Under the pieces are notes generated by a model. That model did not search any database, was not told the DNA's origin, and saw only the letters and a program-made list of their open reading frames with translations. This document shows, one piece after another, positions 21,144 through 33,678 of a stretch of DNA of 64,000 nucleotides; the stretch's first letter is position 1; the number at the start of each line of letters is the position of its first letter. The DNA is from Rusavskia elegans (taxonomy: Eukaryota; Ascomycota; Lecanoromycetes; Teloschistales; Teloschistaceae). A program made the position numbers and the translations under genes. The DNA is taken from assembly GCA_011316305.1 (NCBI GenBank), contig SAUG01000068.1:434001-498000 (forward strand). Direction: 5' to 3'.

Positions 21144-22601
21144 CTATAGCTGCGACTTGGCCTTTGACAATGCTCTTGGATCTCCGCCGACTCTTCGTTT
21201 CCATTCCTCTGAAACAGTCTGCTTCTCTGCTAGCGTCTTCTGGCTCCACTTGGCCTGGAACTCTTTCTCCTGCTGCGCCCAACGTTGCATTTCTGGGGCA
21301 AGCCATTCCGCGGCCGCCTCAGCACTCTCCTCCACTATCTCCATCGGTATCAGATGGCCTGCATCCTCGAACAAAACTTGTTTGACTCGGCCCTCCGCCG
21401 CACCTCCGCTACCACCAACGCCGACGCCCGTCGTCCTCATTCTCTGCTCGCGAAGAACAGGTGCTGAAAGGTCTGATTTGGCAGCAAACATGTACAGTAC
21501 GGGAGGCCTGAGGTAAGGCAGCCGTTTGAAAGTGCTTGATGGTTCCGGTCTATAAAAGGGATATGTCTCCCCAGCATCCAGGTCAAGGTCCGGATTAGAC
21601 GACCTGTCCAAGACCATACGACCATCGCCATCCATGCCATCAAAGTTGGGTCTCAAGAAAGTGAAGACCTCCTGATGTTTGGGTGTAAGCAGTGTGACAG
21701 GTTGCGCCCCTGAATCTCCCTTTGTTTCCGGATACAGCGCGGTCGGGGTGTTGCGAAGTCCAATGTCGAGCCAGCGGTTAAGAACCCTTTCGTCCCACGA
21801 CTGGTAATACTGACTCTTCCTGAACGAGGCGGCAGCTTCCTCCCTCGATGGCCAGTAATCTCGGCGAAAGGTCGACATTTGAGTCAGTAAAGAATTCGCC
21901 GTATTACTTGGACGTCCTGATGGTATCTCGATCACGGGGTCTATCAGTATCAGACAGCTCAAAAGCCGGGGATGCATTAACGCAAGGCTGGTCCTATGGA
22001 AGTTTAGCCAGGAAACTTCGCACGCTTGGTGAACATTTTCACATCGAATTGCCTCCCATGCTGTGACCTATGCCCACAATTGGCCTTGGCATCTGGTCGC
22101 GCAAAACATTGACGATATACAACCAGTCACGGGCGTGGTCGTTCCAAGACGCTATAAACCACGCAAGTGTCTGTCAGCTAGGAGGTCATCACCCGGGGTT
22201 TCTTTGAGAGGCTCACGGTCATTGCCAAGCTTATCTTCATTCAGGACAGACGACATGCCTTGATTGGCAACATCAGCCATCCAGACACTCCGGACATGCA
22301 ACCCTCTTTTCTCCGAACTTCTACACAAAGCCTCCCAGAACGGCTCATACAGTTCCTGTCAAGGGTATTAGAGATTACGCAAACGGGGATAACGTGGTGC
22401 AAAGCTCACTTTGGGATAGCCATTGGCATGCGCAGCGATAATTGTTACAGCTCCTTCAGGGCATCTTTTTCGATTCAGAGGGGTATATTGCTTGACATGT
22501 ATATGCAGGGTCTCTTCCTGGCTATTCGCCGTGGCCGCTGGGTACTCCCGGATGTATTGGCCTGGTAGAGCGTGGGATTGTATATCAAAGTATTGGTCCA
22601 T
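21144..22601 (-). CDS. Alpha/beta hydrolase, probably peroxisomal (C-terminal SQL), 4 exons
   Basis: Serine hydrolase of the alpha/beta fold; substrate unknown, related to fungal peroxisomal lipase-like proteins. Exons 22601-22410, 22355-22217, 22151-22043 and 21993-21144 give 429 residues. The N-terminal HALPGQYIREYPAATANSQE and the oxyanion-side AAHANGYPKELYEPFWEAL are family sequence. The nucleophile elbow is GIGHSMGGNS. A late acidic residue (SDLSAP) and the final histidine (EDAGHLIPME) complete a plausible triad. The C-terminal three residues are SQL, a variant type-1 peroxisomal signal known to work in human PRDX5. Introns are 54, 65 and 49 bp, and every junction restores the frame. It is the last gene before the RIP block, 0.5 kb from its edge. 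Confidence 0.87.
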
Positions 22602-23095
22602 CTTGACGCATAAAACCCCCTACAACCCTCGAGTGTGGTTCTTAAACGGTATTGATTAAACCTCGATCGATTTCGTAAATATTGACCGGCAACTTTGGTC
22701 CAACGATGATATATGCTAGAACTGAAACCAGATTCCAACCAGCCGATCCAACAGAGACTGTGTCCAGACAGCTGTCGACCACAAGCTTACGTAACAATAG
22801 ATGCGGGTGGATGAAGGAAATCCTGAAGGACTCTCATCCCAGAACCGAGTCAGCGTATCATCGATAAAACCTACCTTACTGAACTAAAGTACTTACGGCT
22901 GAATTAAACGTCACTCGAAATCTGTTGTTCAGCAACGCAAAGTAGTTGGTGATGTTTCCGACTAGGTTGTTGTTCCGACTCTTGAGTGGAACACAACAGC
23001 ACTCTGCACCAACCAGATCGCCAAGAAGTTCTACTCCGTACGGAGGATGGCACCAAAAGTCCAGAATATCGCTAAGGCGCTAGGGCACATACCCT
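22602..23095. other. Transition from gene-rich DNA to RIPed block
   Basis: Normal composition to about 23,090, then an abrupt change to AT- and TpA-rich sequence within a few tens of bases. Should contain the alpha/beta hydrolase promoter. No gene seen. Confidence 0.5.
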
Positions 23096-26000
23096 AAAAG
23101 GGTCTAAAAACGTTATATCTGGTATAAACCTCTATATAATTAAATTATATCAATCTAATCTTATTCTTTTATCTTCTAATAACGTAGCTTTCGACTATTA
23201 GTATTATATAATCTAATATCAGTACCTTCTTTAGATTCGCGGCTTTTACGATACTCGTTACTATTATCTAAACGGTTATTTTCTTATATATAATATAGTA
23301 TACGTTTTATCTAGCGCTAGATCTTTTTTTAGTTTAGCTAATTATTTTAATAGTAAAATTATATACGTTTAACTGCTTTTCTAGTCTTCGGAATATCTAA
23401 TCGGATCGTCTTTCGCTTTATTTATAGCGAATACGGCTCGATTTAGTTATAATCCGATAAATTTCCTATCTACATCAGCGAATTCTAAAATGGATATTCA
23501 GATTAGACCGGCTGACAGCCATTTCAATCTAAATAATCCAAAAATCCAAATAATCTAAAAATCTAAAAAGTGGATTTTCGACAGATTAGAGCTCTAATAG
23601 TATCTATAGTACGAATATCTATTTAGTAAATAGTCTAAAATAGATTCTATATATAAGCTAAAAATAAACCTATATAATCTAAATCGAAAATAAAGTTTAA
23701 CGGCCGCCGTTAAAAGCGGGAATAACGGAAGTCGAATATCTATTTAATAAACTACGCTAGATCTAATCTAGTTAGATTCTAGTAAAGAAACCTAATATTT
23801 TCGATCTAGACGAAGCTAGCCTAGCGGTATATATAGGCGTATATAGGCCTACTTACTAATAAGGACTTAAACGAATTTAAAATCGAATCTTTAAATCTTC
23901 TCAGCCGTCTCAGCCGTTCAGCCGTCTTAGCCGTCTTAGCCGCGTAGCTACGCAGCTTCGGGTATACCCGAGATCGGCTAACAAGCCGCTTATAAGCCGC
24001 TTTCAGCCGTACCGGCTGAGAACCGACTGAAACGGCTGAGACGGCTAAGACCGGCTTCAAGCCGGTTTTGGAAAATGCTGAAATAGAATATTTTTAGAAT
24101 ATCGAAATTAAAAAATACCTAACGTTAATATTTTAAATCGTAAATAGGAGTTTTATCTTTTTAAATAATCGTACCGGACTTTTTCTTTTTATATTTTTAT
24201 ACGAATAGAAGAAGTTTAGAAATAAAAATATTTTTCTAGTATCGCTATTAATTAATATCGTCTTTATTTTCCTTTATTATCTTTCTATTCTCTTTAGTTT
24301 AGTATTATTAAAGTTTTATTCCGCCGAGATTTCGGAAATCTATTCGTCTAATTCCGGTATTTAATATCTATTCGTTCCGAGTATTAGATTTTAGAATATT
24401 ATTTATTTTTTTTAATATATTATTAGCTTTTTTCCGTTCCGCTTTAATTTCTATTTTCTAGATATAATAAGGCCCTTTTTTATTATAGGAGCAATAGTTT
24501 TACTATATAAATTCTATTACTTTTTTCTATCGGCGGCGTATTATAGTTGGTTTAACGAATTTATCTATTTTATACTAAATTCGAATTTTATTTTACCGAA
24601 CGTCTAAAATAACGCTGGTTTTATCCGACTAAATAATATTTTTTAAATCTTTTAAAATCTAATAAATATATTTTAATATAAAGACTAAACGTACTTTTTT
24701 TATTATATCGATTAAAATAGATTTTATCGTTCGTTTATAGAAATTGAAATCGTTTTATTTAAAGATCTTTCGAATAGTTAATTTAGATATATATTCGGTA
24801 TATACTATCGTAGTAGAAAAAAGTTTACGTTTATTTCTATTACTATTTCTAAATTTTTAGATAAACGCCGTTTCTTTTTTATTATTTATAGCCTTTAGCC
24901 GCCCGGTTCTAACTCTATTAATAACGAATTCGAAGTCTAGAATTAGTTTAGCGTTAGTATTTTATCTACGTTCTTCGGCTTTTTTTTTAAATTTACTAAT
25001 AGCGCTTTAAATAAAGTCTATTATATTAGTAATATTTTACTATTCCAGCCCTATTATAAATAAACTAGTACTTGGATTCGTTAGTTAATAGAATAAATTT
25101 AACGAACGGAAAAGAGTTTAGCGGAAACTATAGATATTTACTAGAGAATTTAGTAAATTTAGATAAAGTAATACGATTTAGTAGAAAAAAAAACTCGGAT
25201 TCGCTAATAAAATTAGTAGAACGCTAAATCGCATCTCGGGCGCTAAAAATTTAGGCGATATTTTGAATTTTTGATATCATCTTCCGTATTTTAGGGGCAA
25301 TTTCTTGTTTTTAAACAATATATCGACACGGGGCTAATTCTATATAAATCGCTACAGTTTTCTAATATAGAAATAAACTATATATCCGCTATAATAATCT
25401 TTCTAGACTAGATTTTTTACTATTTACTATTATAAATAATAGAATGTTTTATATATCTTTATTTATTTAACTATATTTAATATAAATTTCTTTTAATTAT
25501 ATTTTATATTTTTAGTAAACTATTTATAAAAGATAATATAATATTAGATTTCTGTTTTTTAAATATTAAAATAAATATTTTATCTTTTAAATATCATTAG
25601 ATATTTATAATACGATTACGATATAAATAGTACTAGTATTTTAATCTAGTATATTTATTATTTTATAGAATAACTTTTATCTATAGTAGTTAAAAGATAG
25701 AAATAAAAATAATAAATTCTGCAAATAATATAGTTATAATATAGAGATTATATAGTATAATAAACTAGCGTTTAAATATATAATTAATATTTAAAGTAAT
25801 CTACTAGCTAGTATATAATATATAGATAGAATATTAATATAGAAAAAGTAAATAGAATCTTATAGAAAATTAATAACTATCTATAATATTATTTTACCGG
25901 CTTATATTATTATTTTATCCATCTATCTATTTATAATCTATATTATTCGTTCTAGTAGATCTACTATCTATACTATATATCCTATCTATTATTATAAAAA

Positions 26001-26620
26001 AAAACTATATTAAATAAAGAAAAATTCTAGACTTTAATTATAACGGCCGATATCTATCTTTTATTTCGATTTCTTTTAACTTTTTATTTTATTTTTTCTT
26101 TTAATAGTTTAGCTATTATTGTCTTTAATTATATTACTAATTAATTTACTTTTATTAGTAGTATTTTCGAACGCAGCTATATTTCGTCGCTTTTTTTAAT
26201 TAAGACGGCAGCGAGATTTAGGTAGCTCCGCAGTCTAATATTAAAAAAGATCGAAATCGGAATCGGAAAATTTTTTAATTTCTTTTTTTATATATTTAAA
26301 TTTAATTGATATAGCGATAAAATTCTAGATATTAATTATAAAATTATCCGATTCCGCTATATAATTAAATATACCGAAAGTATTAGTACGCGAAAAATTA
26401 TAATTTCGGAATATATTTAAATCGGCTTTATAGTCGATTATTAATTTAATTCGCGCTATCAGATTCGTATATATATCTAAATTAAAGTTAATAGCTAGAA
26501 AAAAATATAATTAATTATATACTTTCGAAATAGAAATTAATTTCTTTATTTATACGCGTAGTTTCGACTATATTATAAATTAGAATAGTAAATACGAAGA
26601 TAAATACGAAGCTGCTAGAT
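23096..26620. mobile_element. Unresolved RIPed repeat DNA
   Basis: About 3.5 kb of saturated RIP sequence left of the first 0.95-kb repeat copy. It contains the palindrome cluster at 23,900-24,066 and a short less-mutated stretch at about 25,225-25,345. I found no LTR pair or readable transposase, so the element class is unknown. Confidence 0.5.
23900..24066. repeat. GC-richer palindrome and CAGCCGT/ACGGCTG cluster
   Basis: Tandem CAGCCGT-like units at about 23,900-23,941 face inverted ACGGCTG-like units at about 24,013-24,050. Together they form a long imperfect inverted repeat. Perfect short palindromes lie between or beside them: GCGTAGCTACGC (23,942-23,953), TCGGGTATACCCGA (23,958-23,971), TCAGCCG/CGGCTGA (24,003-24,019) and ACCGGCTT/AAGCCGGT (about 24,050-24,066). 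CpA and TpG persist here although the flanks have lost them. Confidence 0.7.
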
Positions 26621-26633
26621 AAATATAATTTAT

Positions 26634-27561
26634 TTAGTTATTTATTTTGGCTTTTATACTCGGTAAACCAGTGGTTCGATAAGTAAATCAAGCGTTAGTA
26701 TACCAATATTGAATATACGGTAGCAGAACTTATATCCTAGTTTAAATAACGTAAATAACGGTTCTATAGAATTTCAATTTAAATTTACTTAATAATATAA
26801 CGTATTTTTCTACCGATAACTTAACTAACGTAGAAATTTTTACAAATAAATATACCTCGCAATTATTATTTCTTCTTTTTTTACCAGTAATATAAATCTA
26901 AAACCTTTTATATATATATATATTCCCGTAATAGCTATATCGCAGCTAAATCAAATAGTAATATCTATATCTATAATAACTATATCTACCCGCGCCGTCG
27001 TCGACTACTTTATTATAGCTAAAGTAATCTATTCCGACTTTAATAAAGATTTTCTCTTTATCGTCTTTAAAACGCGCTATCCGATTTCTCTATCTCCTTT
27101 TAATTTAATCGACCGGATAAAGCTTTTAACTATAGTAGCTAGCGTACTAATAGACGACCCTATAACTAGCGACCCTTTTAAAACTATACGGGCTAAAAAA
27201 TATTTTAATAATTTAATAGAACGTTTAGATACAGGTTATATAATAAATATAGCCGAGGCGATAAATATAAATAATTACTTCGCAGTATAGTAAATAGATA
27301 TAGCGGAAATATTAGAGGCTAATAATTATATATAACGTCGAAAAAGGAATAATAAAGGATTCGTAATCGAATAAAAAAAGAAATAGTTAAATAGAAGTAA
27401 TTAACTACGCTATAAATCTTGCCTAACGAATTTTAACTATAAAAATTTCTTTATACGTAAAATATAATAATCGTTGCCGTATATAAAGTTAATGGAATAT
27501 ATATATATATATATATATATAAAAACTCAATATAATTTCAGATAGAAACTTTCTAAAAAAG
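26634..27561 (+). mobile_element. 0.95-kb repeat family, copy A (13-bp TSD)
   Basis: Forward copy, 928 bp. It starts TTAGTTATTTATTTTGG, followed by an AAACCAGTGGTTCGATAAG block. It ends just after a (TA)n tract and the segment matching CTCCAGACAGGAG in the right-hand copy. The 13-bp flanks 26621-26633 and 27562-27574 are identical (AAATATAATTTAT), the mark of insertion. Strongly RIPed; no coding capacity. Mechanism unknown: the duplication is too long for an LTR element or a typical cut-and-paste DNA transposon and is in the range of LINE/SINE insertions. Confidence 0.75.
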
Positions 27562-27574
27562 AAATATAATTTAT

Positions 27575-30500
27575 AAAATATATAAAAGAAAGCTTCGATA
27601 TTAGTTATTTTACGGACTATACCGAATAAATTTTTTTCTAAATACTTTTAAACTTTAGTCTACGTAATATTAATATAGATATAGGAAAAAGATATTATAA
27701 TAGATAATATTATAAAATATATAAAAGATATATATTTACTTTTATATAATTAAAAACCGAACGATTCTAATTACTATTATTTTAATTAATTCGATTTTCG
27801 GATTTTTTTTATTTCTGGTCTCTAGTTTTTATAGTTTCCTCTAAAATATCTATAATTAACGAACGTTATTTATTAAAATTTAGTCGTAGTAGAAATATAA
27901 TATAATAATTATTTTCGAGCTATTTTATCTTTAGTTCTAGTTTAGAAATAAAAGTAGAAATAATTCTTTTTATAGTCTTCGGCTTTTTCGATACTAGTAG
28001 ATTAAATTTAGATTTTTTTATTTTTACTCGCTAGCCGGTAAATTTTAAAAGGATATCGAAATCGTTATTTTCGGAAAAATTATTAAATTCGACGTCGTTA
28101 TTAACTTATATACTATTAGTTAAAACTAGAAAAAAAAACTAATCCGATATTATAGTTATTTATACTAGTTATTTAAATTTTATTATATTTTCAAATTTTT
28201 TAATAACTTTAGTTTTAGATTCCGAAGAATATAAAATATCGGACTTTCTTTTTTTAAATAGACGATTTTCCGGAGGTTAGATAGATAATATTAGAAAATT
28301 TAATTAGAAATTATCTATTTCCGATAAACTATTAATATTGATAGATATTCGAAAATTACTAGATATAAAACTAGAACTACTATAGACTATAATCTATAAT
28401 AGCGGCAGTAGAGAATTTTCGAATATTCTAAATCGCTAGCTACTAGTTATAACGATTACTTTATAGTAGAAAGTTTTCGAATAATAGAAATTTATAATAT
28501 CTCTAGCTCGTTCGGGTTTATCTAAGCCGGATATTCGTCTAGAATCTAATATTATATCTAATAGAGTTTTAAATAAAGTAATTAATCTAGAAATTTAAAA
28601 AGATATTTAATAGACTATAGAATTAAATAGATATAATATATAAAATAATAAGACGGCGAGGTTTAAAAATATAAAAGATAGAAGCGGGATAATTAGATAT
28701 TCTAGTACTAGCGCCTAGCGGCTTTAGTATCGAAAATACTATTATAACTAGATTTTAATAATTTTTATTAAATTTTATATTAGCTATAAAATCTATATCG
28801 CTAGTCTATACTACTACTATTATATTATACGAGCCGTTTATAATAGAAAAGATAAATTAAAATAGTTTCGAAAGATTCGGATAAAAAGATTTATATAAAT
28901 TTAAACTACTAAAAATTTTATAATATTAATCTATATTTAAAATTATTAAATTCTCTTTCTATCCGTTTTTATATATAGCGCCGCGTAGTATTAAAATAGA
29001 AATATTATCGCTCGGGGGTCTTTTAGAACGACGAGGTTATAATCTATCGAATATCTAATTTTTAATTTATTTTCCGCTAATTCCGAAAATTAACTATTTA
29101 GCGTTTTTTAGTATATTAATATATAGAGTTTAAATATAAAAATTATCGCTTTAGAATCTTTTAGAACAGCGAGATTATAATCTATAAAATATTTATTTTT
29201 TATAGAATAGCGGGCTATATAGCTTTCGTTATACGGCTAGTAATATTAAAAGACTTGGAATTTATAGATTTCTAAGGCCTTCTATAGGTAAATTACTTCC
29301 GCTATATTCTATTATATATTATAGAACATTTACTAATATTCGTTTTTAGTAGAAATTATTTTCTATTTTTTAAAACTTCTATAATAATTCCGAATTTCCT
29401 TTAAACGGCTTCTATTAACTCTATATTATTCTATTATTCTAATCGTCTATCTATCTAGAATTTTCTAAATCTAATTCGTTATTCGCTATTTTTTTTTTAG
29501 AAATTTCTATATCTTTTCTATCCGTTTTATTAATTTTTTAAAAAGCCTTCGTATTCGTAACGCTTCTTAATATCTTTTATAATACCTCGTTAATTATTAG
29601 ATAGATTCGATCTACACGGCGAAAATATAAAGCTAAAATTATTTCTTTAAAAAACTATAATATATTTAATAAAATCATCTATTTTATAATATTAGATGAA
29701 AAAGGTACTATAGAAAAAGCGGCAGCGAATAGTAAAGAAATTTTTTTTAAATATATTATATTATAATACTTTAAAAAAACTATTAATAGTAATTCGATAA
29801 AAATTGTATATTATAGTTAATACTAGACGATTATAATACTAAAAGCGTACGTTTATTTAATTAAATAGTAATTAAACTAATTAATATATATATCTAGTCC
29901 GAATTTTCTTATAGTTTTATATTAATTATTTCTGATAGCGATATATATAACTAATAAGCTTTTTTAATACTATTAAAAAAGCTCTTTTTAATAATCTAAT
30001 TTTTAATACCGATAAAGATAATAATTATATTTTATAGTTAGATAGAATCTAGAATATATTAGCGGATATTATATTTAATAAAGATAAAACTATTAATTAA
30101 AATAACGAAAAACTTTTCTAAAAACTAGAGTTTAAAATAAAAATATAAGACGAGTATAATAATATTATAGAAAAAAAGATCCTACTATCTACTACTATAT
30201 AAAATCTCCAGCCTATTAGAAAAAACTCGATTTCGATAGTTAAAAATAATTTAGAGCCGTTATTATACCGTCGATCGGATAAAAAATTTAATCTTTTTAT
30301 ATTTATTTTTAGAATATAATATAAAATTAGTAAAATTATAAAATATTAATATTAGAATTTATTAGAAGTTTTCCGTTTAATTAAAGATATTACTTTATTT
30401 CGTATTCTATCTAATACTATTACTACTATAAAAAAGTATATACGATAATAATTCTATCTACTACTATTATACAAAAGAATATTAAATCTATAGTCCGAGA

Positions 30501-33220
30501 AACTATCTATTATAACTGTATAAAAAAAGATTTAAAACGACGATATCGTTTAAAATAAAGGACTATATAGGTTTATTTACTTTTTTAATATTAAAGATTT
30601 ATTTTAGATAATTATTACGTTATCTAAAATCCGGAAAAAGATATATTTCGGCTCTATTTATTTTATTCTGAAATTATACGAATTCTATTACTTAAATATA
30701 TAAATAATATCTATTTTATTTTATTTTAGATAGTTCGCCTCCTATTTTAATAGTAAATCTATTTTTTTTCCAATATTATCGTATATCGATATAGACGAAT
30801 AGATTACGGTTATCGCGGATCTAATTTTTATTTCGATAAAATTTTCGCTATTAGAAAGGACTTTTTCCGTAATTATACGAATCTAAGCTATAGTTTTTTT
30901 CTATTCTAAATATAAAAGCTATAGCCGAGATTTTAATTTGTAGTTAAATTATACAAATATTTTAAGTATCTACTATCGATAATAAAAAAATCTTTATTTG
31001 TTTATAAAAAATTTATTATAGTATTTTTTTATTATATTTTTAGGCGTCTTCTGGATATTTATATCGTCTACCGATATAAAGAAATTTTAGAGACTTTATA
31101 TTCTATACCAAATAACTATACTTCTAAATATTTTATCTATAATACTATTATTTCTTATCGGAAGAAAATTGATTTTTTTTAATTATTTCTATTTTCTCGC
31201 GGTAAATTCGAGATTATATACTATAGTCGGCTATATTTTAAACGATATATTATATAGAATACGCTTTTCGTATCTTTTATAGTCTTTATTAATATTTTTA
31301 GAGTTTATCGGAATATATATAGATCGTTTATAGAAATTTATACTACTAATATTATAATAAACTAGCGAGAATAAAAATATAATTTAAATATCTTTCCGCT
31401 AATACTGGATTTATATACTAGTAATTTATTCGATATAATATAAACTTTATAGTCTATTATATTTTAACTATACGAAGATAACGTAGTTATAAATATAAAT
31501 AGAAAGCCTATTATTATTCTAGTATATATAATACTAAATATCGCTAATATATTATAATAAACTTCTAGTAGTTTATTTTCCTTTCTTTAGGTTCTACGTA
31601 GCTACTCTAAAAACCTAGTAATAAAAAATTAAAAAGCTAATTTTACGTTCGATATCTACTATAATACTCGTATATATTATCGCGTTATATTATAAATCTT
31701 TCTAATTTGTTTCCTTTTTCTAATATTTCTATAAATACTAATTAAGATATAGCGAGTAGGCTAAAGACGATATTTTATTAAAAATAAATTAAACGCGCGG
31801 AAAGATATTTTTTAAATCTTTAAATATAAAATCTAATCCGTTTCCGTTAACTATAATTATACTAGCTTTTAACTCTATATAAAACTACCTAACCGACGCC
31901 GTCTATTCGAAATATACGGGGATCGCTAAATAATCGATATAAATTTTATTTAATACTATTTTAATAAAGGAAACCGAGGTTCTATTTTATATAATAGTAT
32001 AAAAGTTTTTCTTTTCTCTAGAATAACCTAAATTATAATTATCTTTCTATTATTTAAAGAGCTATAAGATATTGAAATATACTAAACTTTCTATTATTAC
32101 TTCGATTCTTTTTAAAATCTGGCTTTTATTTAAATTTATAGACCTTTATTATATTATAGTAGTATAGATAATTATATTAGATATTTTAAATATAGATTCT
32201 ATAGATTATATAGTTTATTACTATATTAATATCGCCCGGAATAATATAGTTATTTTATTATTTAATATTAGTTCCGACGATCGAAATTTATTAGATTGGC
32301 TTTTATAATAGAATCGGAAATTCTTTTAACGTTTCTATAAATACGCTATTATTATATCGGCCTCAAATTTTAAATATAGCGGAAGCTTTAAATCTTAACT
32401 TTAAATTATAGCTTTTAATTTATCTCGCCTAGATACTTTATTTAGCGATTTTATAGATAAAGTTTCTAGCTTTACGAATATCGAAAAAGATAACGAAGAT
32501 ACTTTTACTATTTTCTAAAAAAGTTAATTCTAAAATACCTTTATTACTAATAAAATTAATAAAAGAATTTTCGTTTTTAATATTTATTTTAGCCGTTTTA
32601 ATATCTATATCGCTTTCTATTTTAGTAATATCGCTGCGAAATATATAACTCCTTATAATTATACTACTTTTATAGGAAAGAATAAATATAAGTAAATTTT
32701 ATACTTTTCTATTTCTTTTTATTTTTTTCTTTCTATATTTTCTATACTTTTAGACTATACCTTAACTATTCGTCTATCTACGACTTCTATCTAACTAATA
32801 TTTAGAAAACCTAGAAAATATAAAACTATAGTTACCCGTACTAATAAATATAATATCGATAAAATCTTTTTTATATAAAAGAATTTCCGATAATACCTTC
32901 GATTTACGTTTATTAATTTATATCTAGAAACAGATATAGGGCTATCCGAGCAGTTATAATAGATTTACTAAAAATACCTTTTACTATTTAAAAGCCTGCT
33001 TTTTTTTAGTAAGTAAAACGATATAGTAGCCGATAAAGAAAAAGGAAAGATATCGATTATTAGTAATAAAATATATTTAGATTTTCTTACGATTAGATAT
33101 CTGTAGGTTTTATAAATTATAAAGCATCTAGGATAGCCGATATAATTTAACCCGAGGATAGAGAATATAGAGTTTTCGAAAATACTACATTACCAAAAGT
33201 ATCGACCCCGTTTAAAATTA
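27575..33220. mobile_element. Unresolved RIPed repeat DNA
   Basis: About 5.6 kb of saturated RIP sequence. It includes a pair of similar segments about 145 bp apart at roughly 28,990-29,060 and 29,130-29,210 (each with TCTTTTAGAAC followed by TTATAATCTAT). No class-specific motif could be read with confidence. Confidence 0.45.
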
Positions 33221-33678
33221 ATTGAATAGATCTGAACTGGTGAACGGGTCTGATTCTATATCCTGCCTAACGCGTCATAAAAGCGCTTATAAGCAAGCCT
33301 TTTACTTATAAGCAAGATTTTAGCTCGTAAGCGTTTATAAACGCCCTGAGCGCTTTAAACGAGTTTTGAAATTTTTCAAAAAAATCTTTTATAATCTTGA
33401 GTCTCTCTAGCTAGTAGGGCTACTAATGTCCTATAGAATATCTATACTAGTAAACTTTTAGCGTAGATTTCAAAAATTTCATTTATAGAACGCTAGCGTT
33501 ACTAGTTTCTAAACTAGAGGCTTCCAGTTATTAAACGGGAACTAACGGGCACTAAACTTTAAAAAGTTTAATTTTAAAATTCTAAATATAGATAAAATAG
33601 GTATTTTTAGAATATATCTATTTTTTTTCGTTTACTAAACAAGATAATCTTGCTCAAACCGGTTCAAACCGGCTCAAT
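33221..33678. mobile_element. Short element with ~25-bp imperfect terminal inverted repeats
   Basis: A 458-bp segment that keeps CpA and TpG. Its left end (ATTGAATAGATCTGAACTGG) and the reverse complement of its right end (ATTGAGCCGGTTTGAACCGG) are alike over about 25 bp. Inside are repeats of CTTATAAGCAAG and inverted AAGCGCTT/GCGCTT motifs near 33,275-33,370. Size and ends resemble a MITE; no clear target duplication. Its near-threshold length may explain weak RIP. Confidence 0.5.

Noticed and set aside
1..23095. Secondary-metabolite gene cluster
   Set aside because: Genes are unrelated housekeeping functions; no backbone synthase or pathway regulator is present.
23821..24060. 79-codon frame over the palindrome cluster
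   Set aside because: Created by the CAGCCGT/ACGGCTG repeats; R/K-rich artefact of repeat composition.
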